NCBI GenBank assembly: GCA_902789505.1
Contig: CADAOO010000023.1
Location: 1 to 62,959 of the forward strand
Reading direction: 5' to 3'
Source of the DNA: an uncultured Methanobrevibacter sp.
GTDB lineage: Archaea; Methanobacteriota; Methanobacteria; Methanobacteriales; Methanobacteriaceae
Length of the DNA stretch: 62,959 bases
Notes under the pieces: model-generated
The model's input: the letters and a program-made list of their open reading frames with translations, nothing else
Told to the model about the DNA's origin: nothing
Database searches by the model: none
Shown here: piece by piece, positions 8,106-17,875 of the stretch
Layout of the letters: every line of letters starts with the position of its first letter
Numbering within the stretch: position 1 is the stretch's first letter
Translations under genes and position numbers: made by a program

Positions 8106-8972
8106 CTAAATCACCAGGATAACATTTTTTGTAAAAATCATCATAATATCCCCATAGCCAATAGCAATCATCAATCCCAAAAGGATTGCCGGCGTGAAAG
8201 GAAATGCAATTTTAACAGATAACTGGTCTGATATAAATCCCTGAGCACTCATTACCTTTAGCAGATACATCTCTTCTTTTGTTATTCCTCCTGCACTTTG
8301 AGATTTGAAATAATATCTAAAATATTCATCATCACTTTTATAAACCTTCAAATTTCCATCAATTTCGTTTATCAGCTCACATATATACTCATTGTTGAAA
8401 TAATATTCATTGACAATTGCCCCATCTTCAATATCTTTAACAGAGACCCATTTATTGAGAGTTGAGTCAACAAGATACTTCAAACTTTCAAAATTAAATA
8501 TGTTCAACAACAAATCAGAATTTCTTCGAAATACCTTGTTCTTAACAACCAAATGAATGACAAAAATTACCAAAAACGGAAATGAAACCAGTACGCTGTT
8601 AATTACAACACTAAATGAAAATGGATAGATTGACAATTCCGGAAAAATGTTCAAGTATTCCAAATTAAATCCAAATGGTATTACTGAAGCGATGCCAGTA
8701 AATAATTTAACATCACCACCACCCCAAATATTCAATTGCCACATCAAATAAGTTATAGTATAGGTAATAACTACTGAAATAATTGAAGCTAAAATATATT
8801 TAATGTTGGATGAAAAAATTGCCAAAAGAACATTTGAAATAAAGCCGAAAATCAAAAGATTTCCCGTCAACAAATCCGGAACAATACCCTTCTTAACATC
8901 AAAAATTGTGGCTAAAATACAAAATAGAATTGTAACTATTATTTGTAGTAGAAATATTACACTAAAATTCAT
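8106..8972 (-). CDS. A24-family prepilin peptidase
   Basis: This 288-residue polytopic membrane aspartic protease has D25 in ATIFDVKKGIVPD and D87 in IWGGGDVKLF (the GxGD motif) as the catalytic pair, as in archaeal preflagellin and EppA peptidases. Roughly residues 150-250 form a polar insertion not seen in minimal FlaK-type enzymes, before a last membrane segment. It lies directly upstream of the class III signal peptide protein, its probable substrate. No pilus ATPase or platform protein is in the window. Confidence 0.85.
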   Translation of the reverse strand: MNFSVIFLLQIIVTILFCILATIFDVKKGIVPDLLTGNLLIFGFISNVLLAIFSSNIKYILASIISVVITYTITYLMWQLNIWGGGDVKLFTGIASVIPFGFNLEYLNIFPELSIYPFSFSVVINSVLVSFPFLVIFVIHLVVKNKVFRRNSDLLLNIFNFESLKYLVDSTLNKWVSVKDIEDGAIVNEYYFNNEYICELINEIDGNLKVYKSDDEYFRYYFKSQSAGGITKEEMYLLKVMSAQGFISDQLSVKIAFPFTPAILLGLMIAIGYGDIMMIFTKNVILVI

Positions 8973-9066
8973 AATTATAGTATAATACCAACTATAATAT
9001 TAATTAGCTAGAAAATAAGCTTATAAAATTGTTTTAAAATGAAAAATTATATAAAAAAAGAAAAAT

Positions 9067-10683
9067 TTAATTTTTAGAAAACTCATAAATAGCTTCTAAA
9101 AATGATTTAAATAATGGATGTGGTCTATTAGGTCTTGATTTAAATTCCGGATGGAATTGACAACCGATAGCCCATGGGTGATTTGGCAATTCAATAATTT
9201 CCACTAAGAAATCATCTGGACTTGTACCGGAAATTATTAAACCTTTGTCCTGCAAATCTTTTCTGTAATCATTGTTAAATTCATATCTGTGCCTATGACG
9301 TTCCTCGATATCAATTTCACCATAAGCATCATAAGTTTTAGTTCCCTTAATGATTTTACAATCATATGAACCTAAACGCATAGTTCCGCCCATGTTTTTG
9401 ATTTTCTTCTGCTCTTCCATCATGTCAATAACAGGGAATTCCAAATCATCATCAAATTCAGAACTGTTTGCATTTTGATAACCGTTTCTTCTAGCAAATT
9501 GAGTCACCATGGACTGCATTCCAAGACAGATTCCAAATAACGGCACATTATTTTCAATTGCATAATCAATTGCATCAAGCTTACCTTCAAAACCTCTTTC
9601 TCCGAATCCCCCGGGAATTAAAATACCGTCCAATTCCTTTAACTCATCTTCATCCAGTGATTCGACGTCAGAACTTAAAAATTTAATATTGGCTTTCACA
9701 CCGATGTTTGCAGCCGCATGAAGCAATGATTCCCTAATACTGATATAAGAATCTTCAAGTTCCACATATTTACCTATAATACCTATTGTTACTACAGGAT
9801 CTGTTATTCTGAGAGAATCCACTATTTTTCTCCATTCATCCAACTTTGAGGAATCTGAATCAATATCCAATCCAATTCTTTTTACAATCAATTCACCAAT
9901 ATTGTTGTCCTCCAAAACCAAAGGAACCTCATAGATTGTACCTGCATCAGGAGTATTTACTACAGCGGTTCTATCAACGTCACAGAAATGAGCAACTTTG
10001 GCTAAAAGAGCATCATCAATGTGCTCCTGTGACCTGCACACGATTACATCAGGATTTATACCGACACTTCTTAATTCTTTTGTGGAGTGCTGAGTTGGTT
10101 TTGTTTTGAATTCTCCAGCTGCATTTAGGTAGGGGATAAATGTAACATGGACAAACATAACATTTTCTCTTCCTTCCTCATTTCTGAGTTGTCTTAATGC
10201 TTCAAGGAAAGGTTGGCTTTCAATATCTCCAACAGTACCACCAAGTTCAACCAGAACCACATCATAATCTGCACTTTCGGAGTTTTCCCTAATCATTTCT
10301 TTTATGCGATTAGTGATGTGGGGAATAACCTGTACACATTCACCAAGGTATCCTCCTTCTCTTTCCTTGGCGATGACGGATTCATAAACCTTACCTGTAG
10401 TAATGTTTGCCAGACCGTCAAGTTCAACATCCAAAAACCTTTCGTAATGACCAAGATCCAGATCAGTCTCCATACCGTCATGAGTCACAAATACCTCACC
10501 GTGCTGGTACGGATTGAGTGTTCCTGAATCCCAATTTAAATAAGGGTCTATTTTAATAGCTGAAACTTTTAAACCATAAGACCTTAAAATTCTTCCCATA
10601 GATGCGGATGTGATACCCTTACCTATGGAACTAACTACCCCACCAGTTATTATAATATATTTTGTCAGAAAAATCCTCTCCAT
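9067..10683 (-). CDS. pyrG: CTP synthase (glutamine-hydrolysing)
   Basis: The enzyme converts UTP to CTP with ATP and glutamine. The N-terminal synthetase domain has [16 protein letters not shown] and [20 protein letters not shown]. The C-terminal class I amidotransferase has the nucleophile motif [10 protein letters not shown] and [11 protein letters not shown]. Full length is about 533-538 residues. The start is uncertain. The ATG at 10683 gives MERIFLTKY, but homologs begin one residue before TKYI. A CTG at 10668 occupies that place, six bases after a good GGAGAGG site. Confidence 0.95.
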   Translation of the reverse strand: MERIFLTKYIIITGGVVSSIGKGITSASMGRILRSYGLKVSAIKIDPYLNWDSGTLNPYQHGEVFVTHDGMETDLDLGHYERFLDVELDGLANITTGKVYESVIAKEREGGYLGECVQVIPHITNRIKEMIRENSESADYDVVLVELGGTVGDIESQPFLEALRQLRNEEGRENVMFVHVTFIPYLNAAGEFKTKPTQHSTKELRSVGINPDVIVCRSQEHIDDALLAKVAHFCDVDRTAVVNTPDAGTIYEVPLVLEDNNIGELIVKRIGLDIDSDSSKLDEWRKIVDSLRITDPVVTIGIIGKYVELEDSYISIRESLLHAAANIGVKANIKFLSSDVESLDEDELKELDGILIPGGFGERGFEGKLDAIDYAIENNVPLFGICLGMQSMVTQFARRNGYQNANSSEFDDDLEFPVIDMMEEQKKIKNMGGTMRLGSYDCKIIKGTKTYDAYGEIDIEERHRHRYEFNNDYRKDLQDKGLIISGTSPDDFLVEIIELPNHPWAIGCQFHPEFKSRPNRPHPLFKSFLEAIYEFSKN

Positions 10684-10753
10684 AAAATAAAATTTACATT
10701 ATAATTTTAGATTTTCATGATATATAAAAATTTAATTTCGCTTATAAAAGCAG

Positions 10754-11125
10754 TCAGTATCTGTTATTTTTCCAGTAATTTAATTTATTCTTAATTGCCC
10801 TTCCAGTCTCATCAAACTGAAACTGGCCTGCGTCACCATAGTTTGCAAAATTGTGCTGCTGAACAAAAAACCCGCATGAATCGTCAGGACCTGAAGGCAA
10901 TTGTCCTTTTCTACATACCATTCCGTAAGCTGCTCCATATGGACTTACACTCCAAAATGTGCAGTTTAAACAGATATTACTGCCATTATTGACCATGGAA
11001 TCATAATCAGGTTCTTCATCAAAGCCGAATCCTGATGAGTCATCATCCAACCCATCGAAAAATTGGCAGCATTCATCACAATAATTATCCTCATCCAGTT
11101 CTTTACCGCAATTGGGACATTCCAT
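10754..11125 (-). CDS. zinc-ribbon protein, function unknown
   Basis: Starting at the ATG at 11125 the protein reads MECPNCGKELDEDNYCDECC, a rubredoxin-like knuckle pair, followed by an acidic linker and a second cysteine set (CLNCTFW...GMVCRKG...CGFF). It has about 123 residues. The start just after the TPR gene's stop is preferred; the same frame extends upstream into that gene without a plausible start. It is probably translated with the TPR gene. The C-terminal domain is not recognised. It could bind zinc or an iron-sulfur cluster. Confidence 0.7.
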   Translation of the reverse strand: MECPNCGKELDEDNYCDECCQFFDGLDDDSSGFGFDEEPDYDSMVNNGSNICLNCTFWSVSPYGAAYGMVCRKGQLPSGPDDSCGFFVQQHNFANYGDAGQFQFDETGRAIKNKLNYWKNNRY

Positions 11126-11129
11126 AATA

Positions 11130-12228
11130 TCACAAATCCTTGAATTTACCTTCATCATACATTTTTTCAATCTTTTCCCAATGACCATAATAGAGAACAT
11201 CGTCGCACATGGCTTTAAAATATAATGAACCGAACATTGGTGTTCTATACCATCTTACAATATCATCTACAGACTCGCCGGACTCTTCACATACAAATTT
11301 GATGAAACCGTAAAGGTCATTTTCATCCAAACCATTGGGATTATACATAGAATAGTTAGACATTACCTTTAAAATTGATTTGAATCTGATTTCCAATAAT
11401 TCCTTGTTTTTCAATGACTTTTCACGCCTGCCCTCAATGAAAGGGTCATTAGGAATAATCTTTGAAAGCAGATCAATTCTTTTCAGAGCCCATTCATAAC
11501 ATTCCTCGTCCATTAGGAAATCTACGAAATTTTTATACAGGACAACTGCTTCACCTTTGCGCCCCAACTCAATCAAGCATTCACATTTCTGATCCAGATA
11601 GTCATCACGAAAAGGAACTTCACGAATAACATTATCCAATAAAGGAATGGCTTCAGCATATTTTTTCATCCCCATATAACACATTGCCATATCCCAGTCG
11701 ACATTCTTCTGTGTCACTCTTTTGTAATATGTCAATGCTTCGGAGTATCTGCCGATCATCTTTAATGAGTAAGCCAAATTATCCAATATTTTTTCATTTG
11801 TTGAATCGAATTTCAGAGCTTTTTTTATAATATTCAATTGCAAGTTCCTTATCACCATCGCCCCAGGTATTCCTATCTGCAATATAATAATAAATATCAC
11901 AGGCATCCTTGTTTTTCCCTAACTTAGCCAAACATTTTCCCTTTAGGGCTAAAGCATCATAATTGCCCATATCCCACTTTATTATCTGGTCACAATATTC
12001 AATGGCTTTCATGTGATCTCCAATCCTAAAGGATTCCTTTGCCATTTTCATCAAATCATCATCGCTCAAATGTATCCTTTTTGGAACATCAAAATCACGA
12101 TTAGATACCCTTGAAGAGCGAGTTTCCTCATCATAGGACCTTCCTTTTAAATAATCGAAATATTCAACGTCAGGTATTCCTGTATCATTTCCGCCTTCAA
12201 TAGGGTCGCCAGCTTCCCACATTCTCAT
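11130..12228 (-). pseudogene. tetratricopeptide-repeat protein with a frameshift at an A7 tract
   Basis: Two overlapping frames together encode one TPR protein of about 365 residues. The first frame (12228 to about 11821) ends ELAIEYYKKSSEIRFNK. The second continues KKALKFDSTNEKILDNLAYS, giving the expected helix AIEYYKKALKFDSTNEKIL if one A is removed from the run of seven at about 11820-11826 (minus strand TATAAAAAAAGC). The repeats (YCDQIIKWDMGNYDALALKG, AIPLLDNVIREVP) indicate protein binding. The disruption may be a homopolymer sequencing error, a true mutation or slippage on the A tract. The second frame has no good start of its own. Confidence 0.8.
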
Positions 12229-12261
12229 GCCATCACCAATACAATATTGTGTATAAGTTGT

Positions 12262-13041
12262 TTATAAACTTAATGTCTCAATGAATTCCTTAATATATTT
12301 GTCACAAAATTCCCAGGTGTGTTCGCCGGGAGCTTCAACAAAAGTGGCATCAATGTTTTTATATTTCAGAAAGTCATAAAAATCAGCATTCTTTTCAAAT
12401 AAGAAATCATCAACCCCACAGGCCATGTAGATATCCGGAACATCAGGGCAGTTTTCAATCAGATACTTTGGATCCTTATCCGAATTTTTAACATCACTCA
12501 AATTGCCAAAAACTGATTCATAAAACTCCCTGGAACGTAAAACATTACTGCTGTCTGAGTAATCAACAATTTCATCAGTTATCAGTGCCGCCGAAATCAT
12601 CCCTATTTTGGAGAAGTTCTGAAAGTATTTCAAACCGTTTCTGATGGCTCCATAACCTCCCATTGAAAAACCTGCGATGAAAGTATCCTCCCTTTTATCG
12701 GACAGGGGAAATATGTTCCTTGTGATATCCAGAAGTTCCTGACCAACATATTCCCCGTAGTAGGCATGGGCCTTTTCGTTGTCAACATAAAAACTGTTCT
12801 CACCGCAGGGTATCACGATAGCTATTCCACGGTCCTCTGCAAATTTCTGAATGGATGTGTTTGCCAGAAAGATATCGTCGCTGCCATACAGTCCATGAAG
12901 CAGATACAAAGTCTTATATGGCTGAGGCACTATTTCTTCAGTATCCTGCAGGAAATGAAGATTATCGGATGGAAGTATTACGCTGATTGATGTTCTCCTC
13001 TGTAAGCTCCTGCACTTAACATCTCCTCTGAACAATACCAT
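12262..13041 (-). CDS. alpha/beta-hydrolase, esterase (FrmB/EstA-like)
   Basis: The 259-residue protein is a putative cytoplasmic serine esterase. The oxyanion segment is LYLLHGLYGSDD, the nucleophile elbow is AGFSMGGYGAIRNG, and the acid and base are probably the Asp of CGVDDFLF and the His of PGEHTWEF. This matches the esterase D/tributyrin esterase family. The natural substrate is unknown. It follows the 55-residue coiled-coil gene, with GGTGC just before its start, in a run also holding the GNAT and MATE genes. Confidence 0.82.
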   Translation of the reverse strand: MVLFRGDVKCRSLQRRTSISVILPSDNLHFLQDTEEIVPQPYKTLYLLHGLYGSDDIFLANTSIQKFAEDRGIAIVIPCGENSFYVDNEKAHAYYGEYVGQELLDITRNIFPLSDKREDTFIAGFSMGGYGAIRNGLKYFQNFSKIGMISAALITDEIVDYSDSSNVLRSREFYESVFGNLSDVKNSDKDPKYLIENCPDVPDIYMACGVDDFLFEKNADFYDFLKYKNIDATFVEAPGEHTWEFCDKYIKEFIETLSL

Positions 13042-13049
13042 CTAAGCAC

Positions 13050-13217
13050 CTATTCCAATAATTTATCCAGTTTTTCATTGATTTCTGTCAGCTGTTTTGA
13101 AATTATCCCCTGATTTTTTAAAATCAGATTCTGATTGTCTATAATAACTTTAAAGTGTGCATCGTTCAAATTTTCTGCACTGACCATCTTATTGTATATG
13201 TCTTCATTTTCAATCAA
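13050..13217 (-). CDS. small coiled-coil protein, function unknown
   Basis: A 55-residue frame fills the gap between the GNAT and esterase genes. It starts TTG at 13217 after GAGGTG and reads roughly MIENEDIYNKMVSAENLND, ending KQLTEINEKLDKLLE. The C-terminal half has hydrophobic residues at heptad spacing (ILKNQGIISKQLTEI), so a short coiled coil is likely. An internal ATG at codon 11 is an alternative start. The tight spacing to both neighbours supports a real gene, probably in the same operon. Confidence 0.6.
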   Translation of the reverse strand: MIENEDIYNKMVSAENLNDAHFKVIIDNQNLILKNQGIISKQLTEINEKLDKLLE

Positions 13218-13229
13218 TTAAAACACCTC

Positions 13230-13640
13230 TCAAGTCCATAAATCTGTTATGAATAGCGGGCTTGCATCATCTGCCTTTTCAAATCCGCAACTTTCATAAA
13301 ACCCAACTTCATCATCGTAACCGACGACGACTATTCTTAAATAGTCCTTGTAGATATCTTTTATTTTATCCACTAAATGTTTTCCTATTCCATGGTCCTG
13401 ATACTCCGGCCTCACCAGGAGATAGTGAACATAAGCAGTCATTATACCATCATCCATTGCACAAATCATACCTACCAATTTGTCCCCGTCCCATGCTGAA
13501 ATCACCGTTTCAAAGTTTCTCATTGCAATCTGAAGCTTATCCGGAAAATGGCCTGAAGACCATTCAACAGACAAAAACAATTCCTTCAAATCATCTTTTT
13601 TAAATTCATGAATTTCCTTATATTCAATTTCCACCATCAT
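13230..13640 (-). CDS. GNAT-family N-acetyltransferase
   Basis: This acetyltransferase of about 135 residues has the acetyl-CoA binding motif VRPEYQDHGIGKHLVDKI and the C-terminal VGFYESCGFEKADD typical of GNAT enzymes. The substrate is unknown. The start is one of two adjacent ATGs (13640 or 13637) overlapping the stop of the MATE gene; GGTGAT lies just upstream at the better distance for the second. This implies translational coupling with the transporter. Confidence 0.85.
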   Translation of the reverse strand: MMVEIEYKEIHEFKKDDLKELFLSVEWSSGHFPDKLQIAMRNFETVISAWDGDKLVGMICAMDDGIMTAYVHYLLVRPEYQDHGIGKHLVDKIKDIYKDYLRIVVVGYDDEVGFYESCGFEKADDASPLFITDLWT

Positions 13641-15001
13641 ATCACCCGGTATTCCGTCCATTTATTTGAGAAATATCTATAGACATAAATTCCAGCCCTC
13701 ACATACCAGTCAATGAACATTGCTATCCATGTTCCGAATACTCCAATTCCCATCCAATCCGCAATTACATATGAAAGGGCTATTCTGCATATAAACATTA
13801 CTGCCAAACTGATATACATTACCGATTTTGAGTCTCCTGCACCTCTGAATGTGGCCGGTAATGTGAATGATATCGGCCAGATTATGACTGCAAATATTCC
13901 ATGCCAGATTACCATTTCAGCCGCCATTGCCTCTGTTTGAGGTGAAAGATTGTAAATGCCCAAAATAATAGGCAGAACTAAAAAGATCAATAAATTAATC
14001 ACAATATGTGAAATAACAACCATCACCAGACACTTTTTATTGTAGTACCTTGCCTGTTCATAATCATTGGCGCCCACACAATTTGATATCACAGCAGTCA
14101 ACCCCAGATTGATTGCAAAACCCGGCAGCACCGAAAATATTCCTATTGCATAACCGACAGAGTTGGCAGCTATTGCCATAGTTCCGAAAGTTGAAACAAG
14201 GCTTAATACTAAAACCCTGCCCAACTGGAACAATCCGTTTTCAATCCCATATGGAATACCTACCTTCATTACCTTTCCAAGCAAATCAAAATCAAACTTA
14301 TGTTTCAGGGTCTTTTTAATGTGGAGCTTATAATTGTCATCTGAAAGGAAATGCAATATTAAAACAGCAGCCAGAACTCTTGCAATCACTGTGGGAATGG
14401 CTACTCCGCGAACATCCCAACCCAACAGATAAATGCAGATTGCATTACCTGCAACATTCAAAATATCACAAACAAGAAGTATGTTCATTGGTGTGACTGC
14501 ATTATTTGTTGTTCTGAATATGGCTGCTCCTGCATTATATATTGCCAAAAATGGAATTGACAATGCCATAAAATATAAATATACATCAGCATTGGCCCAT
14601 ACATCAGCTTCAATTTGGCCGAATAAAATTCCAATCAGAAAAGGCTTCAAAAAGATTACTGCAATCATTAAAACTATAGATAAAATAGTCGAAAACCAGA
14701 CAAGCTGTGTTGCGGAGTTTCGTGCCTTATCAATATTTTGATCGCCCAGGTACTGTCCTGCAACCACCGCCCCACCGGTTGCAAGAGCCGAAAACGAAAA
14801 GATGAGAAGCTGAACGAGAAAGTCAACCAATGAAACTCCCGAAATTGCAGCTTCACCCAATGACGCCACCATTACAGAATCAGCAAAACCTACAAAGAAT
14901 TCCAAAGAATATTCAATTAAAAGCGGGATGAATAATGCAAGCAATGCCCTATTTGTGTATAGATAACCATCAGGAGTTTTAAATAAATCAGCAATGTTCA
15001 T
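13637..15001 (-). CDS. MATE-family efflux transporter
   Basis: This 454-residue polytopic membrane protein has about twelve hydrophobic segments and MATE hallmarks: PLLIEYSLEFFVGFADSVMV at the N-terminus, ALATGGAVVAGQYLGDQN, and TLPATFRGAGDSK in the second half. The family exports cationic or organic compounds in exchange for Na+ or H+. The cargo is unknown. It is the first gene of a likely operon with the GNAT, coiled-coil and esterase genes. A second, distinct MATE protein lies at 47.4 kb. Confidence 0.9.
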   Translation of the reverse strand: MNIADLFKTPDGYLYTNRALLALFIPLLIEYSLEFFVGFADSVMVASLGEAAISGVSLVDFLVQLLIFSFSALATGGAVVAGQYLGDQNIDKARNSATQLVWFSTILSIVLMIAVIFLKPFLIGILFGQIEADVWANADVYLYFMALSIPFLAIYNAGAAIFRTTNNAVTPMNILLVCDILNVAGNAICIYLLGWDVRGVAIPTVIARVLAAVLILHFLSDDNYKLHIKKTLKHKFDFDLLGKVMKVGIPYGIENGLFQLGRVLVLSLVSTFGTMAIAANSVGYAIGIFSVLPGFAINLGLTAVISNCVGANDYEQARYYNKKCLVMVVISHIVINLLIFLVLPIILGIYNLSPQTEAMAAEMVIWHGIFAVIIWPISFTLPATFRGAGDSKSVMYISLAVMFICRIALSYVIADWMGIGVFGTWIAMFIDWYVRAGIYVYRYFSNKWTEYRVI

Positions 15002-15098
15002 AATATCAGGAAAATAATTCTAAATAATTATATAATCTGACAACATATGAACTTTTTTATCGTACCTGTTTTGAAAAAAAGAATTGGAAGGTAAAAAA

Positions 15099-15734
15099 TT
15101 ACCTTATAAAGTTTGTACGAGGTTTGGATTCTTCAGTGACTGTCAAACCCTTTTCTGCACCTACTTCAAGACATTTCAGGAAAAATGCCATATTGTGAGC
15201 CAATTGTCTCATGGTGCCTAATCCTTCCTCATCCTGAAGCACTTCATCAGGAGTGTTACCGTGAACCATATTCCAGTAAAATGATGAAATTATAGGCATT
15301 TGGCTGATTCCCAAATATTTGATTAGCTGGTCATAAGTTGCAGTTGTACCTGCACGTCTTGCAGAACAGACTACCGCTCCGGGCTTATGCTTGAAAGCAT
15401 CCCCACCTGACCCGTGGGAATTTGAGTAGAATGCCCTGTCCAAGAATGATGTCATGGATCCGTTGGCACCTGCATAGTAAACCGGTGAGCCGAATACGAA
15501 TGCATCAGCATCATATGCCTTTTCGACAAATTCATTGACAACATCATTGTCAAATGTGCATTTACCCAATTCAGCGCATTTTCCGCAGGCAATACACCCG
15601 GTTATCGGCTTTGTCTTAATCCAAAATATTTCAGTTTCAATATCATACTCTTTTAAAGTTTTTTCAACTTCTTTTAAAGCAGTGTAAGTACAGCCCTCCT
15701 TGTGAGGACTGCCATTAATCAACATAACTTTCAT
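15099..15734 (-). CDS. flavodoxin-family / NAD(P)H-dependent FMN reductase-like protein
   Basis: This protein of about 211 residues starts MKVMLINGSPHKEGCTYTAL, has an iron-sulfur-type CIACGKCAELGKC segment and FGSPVYYAGANGSMTSFLDR, as in the archaeal iron-sulfur flavoprotein/NADPH-dependent FMN reductase family. It binds FMN and moves electrons. The ATG at 15734 is chosen over upstream codons because it restores the family start and follows GGAGA by a few bases. It lies just after apgM and is probably in the same transcript. Confidence 0.85.
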   Translation of the reverse strand: MKVMLINGSPHKEGCTYTALKEVEKTLKEYDIETEIFWIKTKPITGCIACGKCAELGKCTFDNDVVNEFVEKAYDADAFVFGSPVYYAGANGSMTSFLDRAFYSNSHGSGGDAFKHKPGAVVCSARRAGTTATYDQLIKYLGISQMPIISSFYWNMVHGNTPDEVLQDEEGLGTMRQLAHNMAFFLKCLEVGAEKGLTVTEESKPRTNFIR

Positions 15735-15735
15735 T

Positions 15736-16947
15736 TTAAAAATCTCCACTAATAAGTCTTGAAATCAATAAGTGTCCTTTTTTATATTCAAGTGAACCTT
15801 TTTTAACCCCTTCTTCGTCAAATGATTCGCATTCATCCCCTTCACGTGCTGAATCATATATTACCAAAGGCACGTCGTCACGAGTATGTGTTCCAATATC
15901 AACAGGAGTTGGATGATCCGGCAATATGGCTGCCCTGAAATCCTGGCCTTTTAAACTGTCAATGATTGGACCTACTATAAATTCGTCAATTCGTTCAAGA
16001 GCTTTGACTTTTTCTTCACTATTATGGGCATGTCCCGCTTCATCAGGCGCTTCAATATGAATCAGCAATAAATCAGTTTCCTTTAAAGCTTCAATACCGT
16101 ATTCACCTTTCTGTTTGTAGTCTGTATCAAAATAACCTGTAGCTCCAGGGACATTTACAATATTCATCCCAGCAAAGTTTCCGATACCCTTAAGCAAATC
16201 CACACCAGTTATTACTGAAGCTGTTATTCCATAGGTCTCTTCAAAGTTAGGCAGACTTGGTGTTACGCCCTGTCCCCATAGCCATACCATATTGGCAGGA
16301 ATTTCCCTTTTTTGGTTGACTTCAGCATCTTTAAGGTATTCTTTTGATTCAAACATTATCTGTTGAATTTCCTGTGCCAGCTCACATTCACCGAACATAT
16401 TGTCAGCCAGATTCTCACCTGCAATATCATGAGGAGGTATTGTTTTGATGCTTGAGAGAATTTGAGCATCTTCAATGCTGTCACAGGAGTAAATGAACAG
16501 ATGCCTGTAGCTTACACCTGTATAGAACTTGCCTTTAAAATCAGGGTATTTTTCAGTGAAATATTTGTTCAACCCTTTCATCAGTTCATCGGCTTCCGCT
16601 GTTGAAATGTGGCCTGCATTAAAGTCATCCATTTCACCGTTTTCGCTGTAAATTGTATTGCATCTGAATATTACATCCTTCGGTGTTGTCGGTATTCCTT
16701 CACTGCCTGCTTCCAGCGGTCCGCGGCCGGTATAATAATCTTCCGGATTGTAACCGAAGATACTCATATTAGCCACATCAGAACCTGGAGTGTACTGGTC
16801 AGGAACATTATTTGTAAATCCGCCAAACCCTCTTTTAGCCAATTTATCAATATTGGGAGTATTTGCAGCCATCAAAGGAGTTTTACCTCCCAACTCTTCT
16901 AATGGATAATCGCTAGACCCGTCAGGGATAAAAATTACATATTTCAT
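15736..16947 (-). CDS. apgM: cofactor-independent phosphoglycerate mutase (archaeal apgM type)
   Basis: This 403-residue enzyme interconverts 3- and 2-phosphoglycerate. Hallmarks of the alkaline-phosphatase superfamily are MKYVIFIPDGSSDYPL, the catalytic serine segment PGSDVANMSIFGYNPE, LLIHIEAPDEAGHAHN and ILPDHPTPVDIGTHTRDDVP, which provide the metal ligands. Length is normal. It lies between the broken homoserine dehydrogenase gene and the flavodoxin gene. The order asnB, gatC, ACT, hom, apgM is one I recall from other Methanobacteriales. Confidence 0.95.
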   Translation of the reverse strand: MKYVIFIPDGSSDYPLEELGGKTPLMAANTPNIDKLAKRGFGGFTNNVPDQYTPGSDVANMSIFGYNPEDYYTGRGPLEAGSEGIPTTPKDVIFRCNTIYSENGEMDDFNAGHISTAEADELMKGLNKYFTEKYPDFKGKFYTGVSYRHLFIYSCDSIEDAQILSSIKTIPPHDIAGENLADNMFGECELAQEIQQIMFESKEYLKDAEVNQKREIPANMVWLWGQGVTPSLPNFEETYGITASVITGVDLLKGIGNFAGMNIVNVPGATGYFDTDYKQKGEYGIEALKETDLLLIHIEAPDEAGHAHNSEEKVKALERIDEFIVGPIIDSLKGQDFRAAILPDHPTPVDIGTHTRDDVPLVIYDSAREGDECESFDEEGVKKGSLEYKKGHLLISRLISGDF

Positions 16948-16970
16948 ATTATCTAAAAAAGTATAAAAAA

Positions 16971-17875
16971 TTAGTATTTATTTTTCAAAATACTAATCAA
17001 ATCAGTCAACATCGCAGAAGCTGTTTCAATGGAGCCTGCTCCAAGTCCTATTACAGAAACTTCATCAGCCAAATCTGTTTTGATTGTGGCCATGTTTAAA
17101 GTTCCGCTTACATCATAGGAACTTCCCCTTTTAACCAAACGAGGGGATACCTGTAGATTGTCCGGAGATACTTCAGCAATCAACTTAATTAAATAATCGT
17201 CTTTTTTAGCAAGCTCAATAGCCTGGGAATTAATCTTTGAAATACCTTCAACCTTAACATCACTGTATGTAGCATCAATGCCTAATAGTGAATTTGCCAA
17301 AATTACGGTTTTACAGGCTGCATCAATACCTTCTACATCCTGAGTCGGGTCGGTTTCTGCTATTCCCAATTCCTGTGATTCTTTTAATATAACTTCATAT
17401 TCTGAACCTTCTGAAGTCATTCTTGACAATATATAATTTGTAGTACCATTCAAGATACCCTTGATTGATTTTATCCCACAGGATGCAAGTGTATCTTTTG
17501 TGAAATTAATAATAGGCATGGATCCACCGACAGTTGCTTCATATTTGAATTCTACACCTGCCTTTTCTGCCGCTCCAACAACTTCTTTGAATTTGAGTGC
17601 CAAATGTCCTTTATTTGATGTTACCACATCTTTTCCCTGTTCGAAAGCAATTCAGGATATGCAGATAGTTTTCCTTCATTCTTTTTAGTTTCAACAAGTA
17701 ACTTCTCATCCAATCCGTCTTGTGATATTGCAGATGTAGATGAGTCGGCAGCAGCCACAACCTTAACTGTCACACCTGTTTTATCTTTAATTAAATCCTT
17801 TTTCATGGAAAGGGCATTTGCCACACCTTGGCCTACTGAACCGAATCCCATGATAATAACTTTACATTCATCCAT
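16971..17875 (-). pseudogene. hom: homoserine dehydrogenase with internal deletion and frameshift
   Basis: The N-terminal frame (ATG 17875, after GTGAT) encodes MDECKVIIMGFGSVGQGVAN through KLSAYPE, then reads out of frame and stops. The C-terminal frame resumes at [15 protein letters not shown] and continues through the catalytic domain ([27 protein letters not shown]) to its normal end. The join lies at about 17647-17652. By family comparison about 40 codons, the second half of the NAD-binding domain, are missing, and the two parts are out of phase. The enzyme makes homoserine for threonine and methionine. As written the gene cannot give active enzyme; deletion or misassembly are both possible. 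Confidence 0.85.

Noticed and set aside
11130-11906. Second TPR frame considered as an independent gene starting MPVIFIIILQ
   Set aside because: Its first 25 residues are an out-of-frame reading of the upstream TPR helix; the true sequence joins at the A7 run.
16971-17627. C-terminal hom frame considered as an independent gene starting at GTG
   Set aside because: It begins within the middle of the family's conserved segment [10 protein letters not shown] and lacks a binding site.
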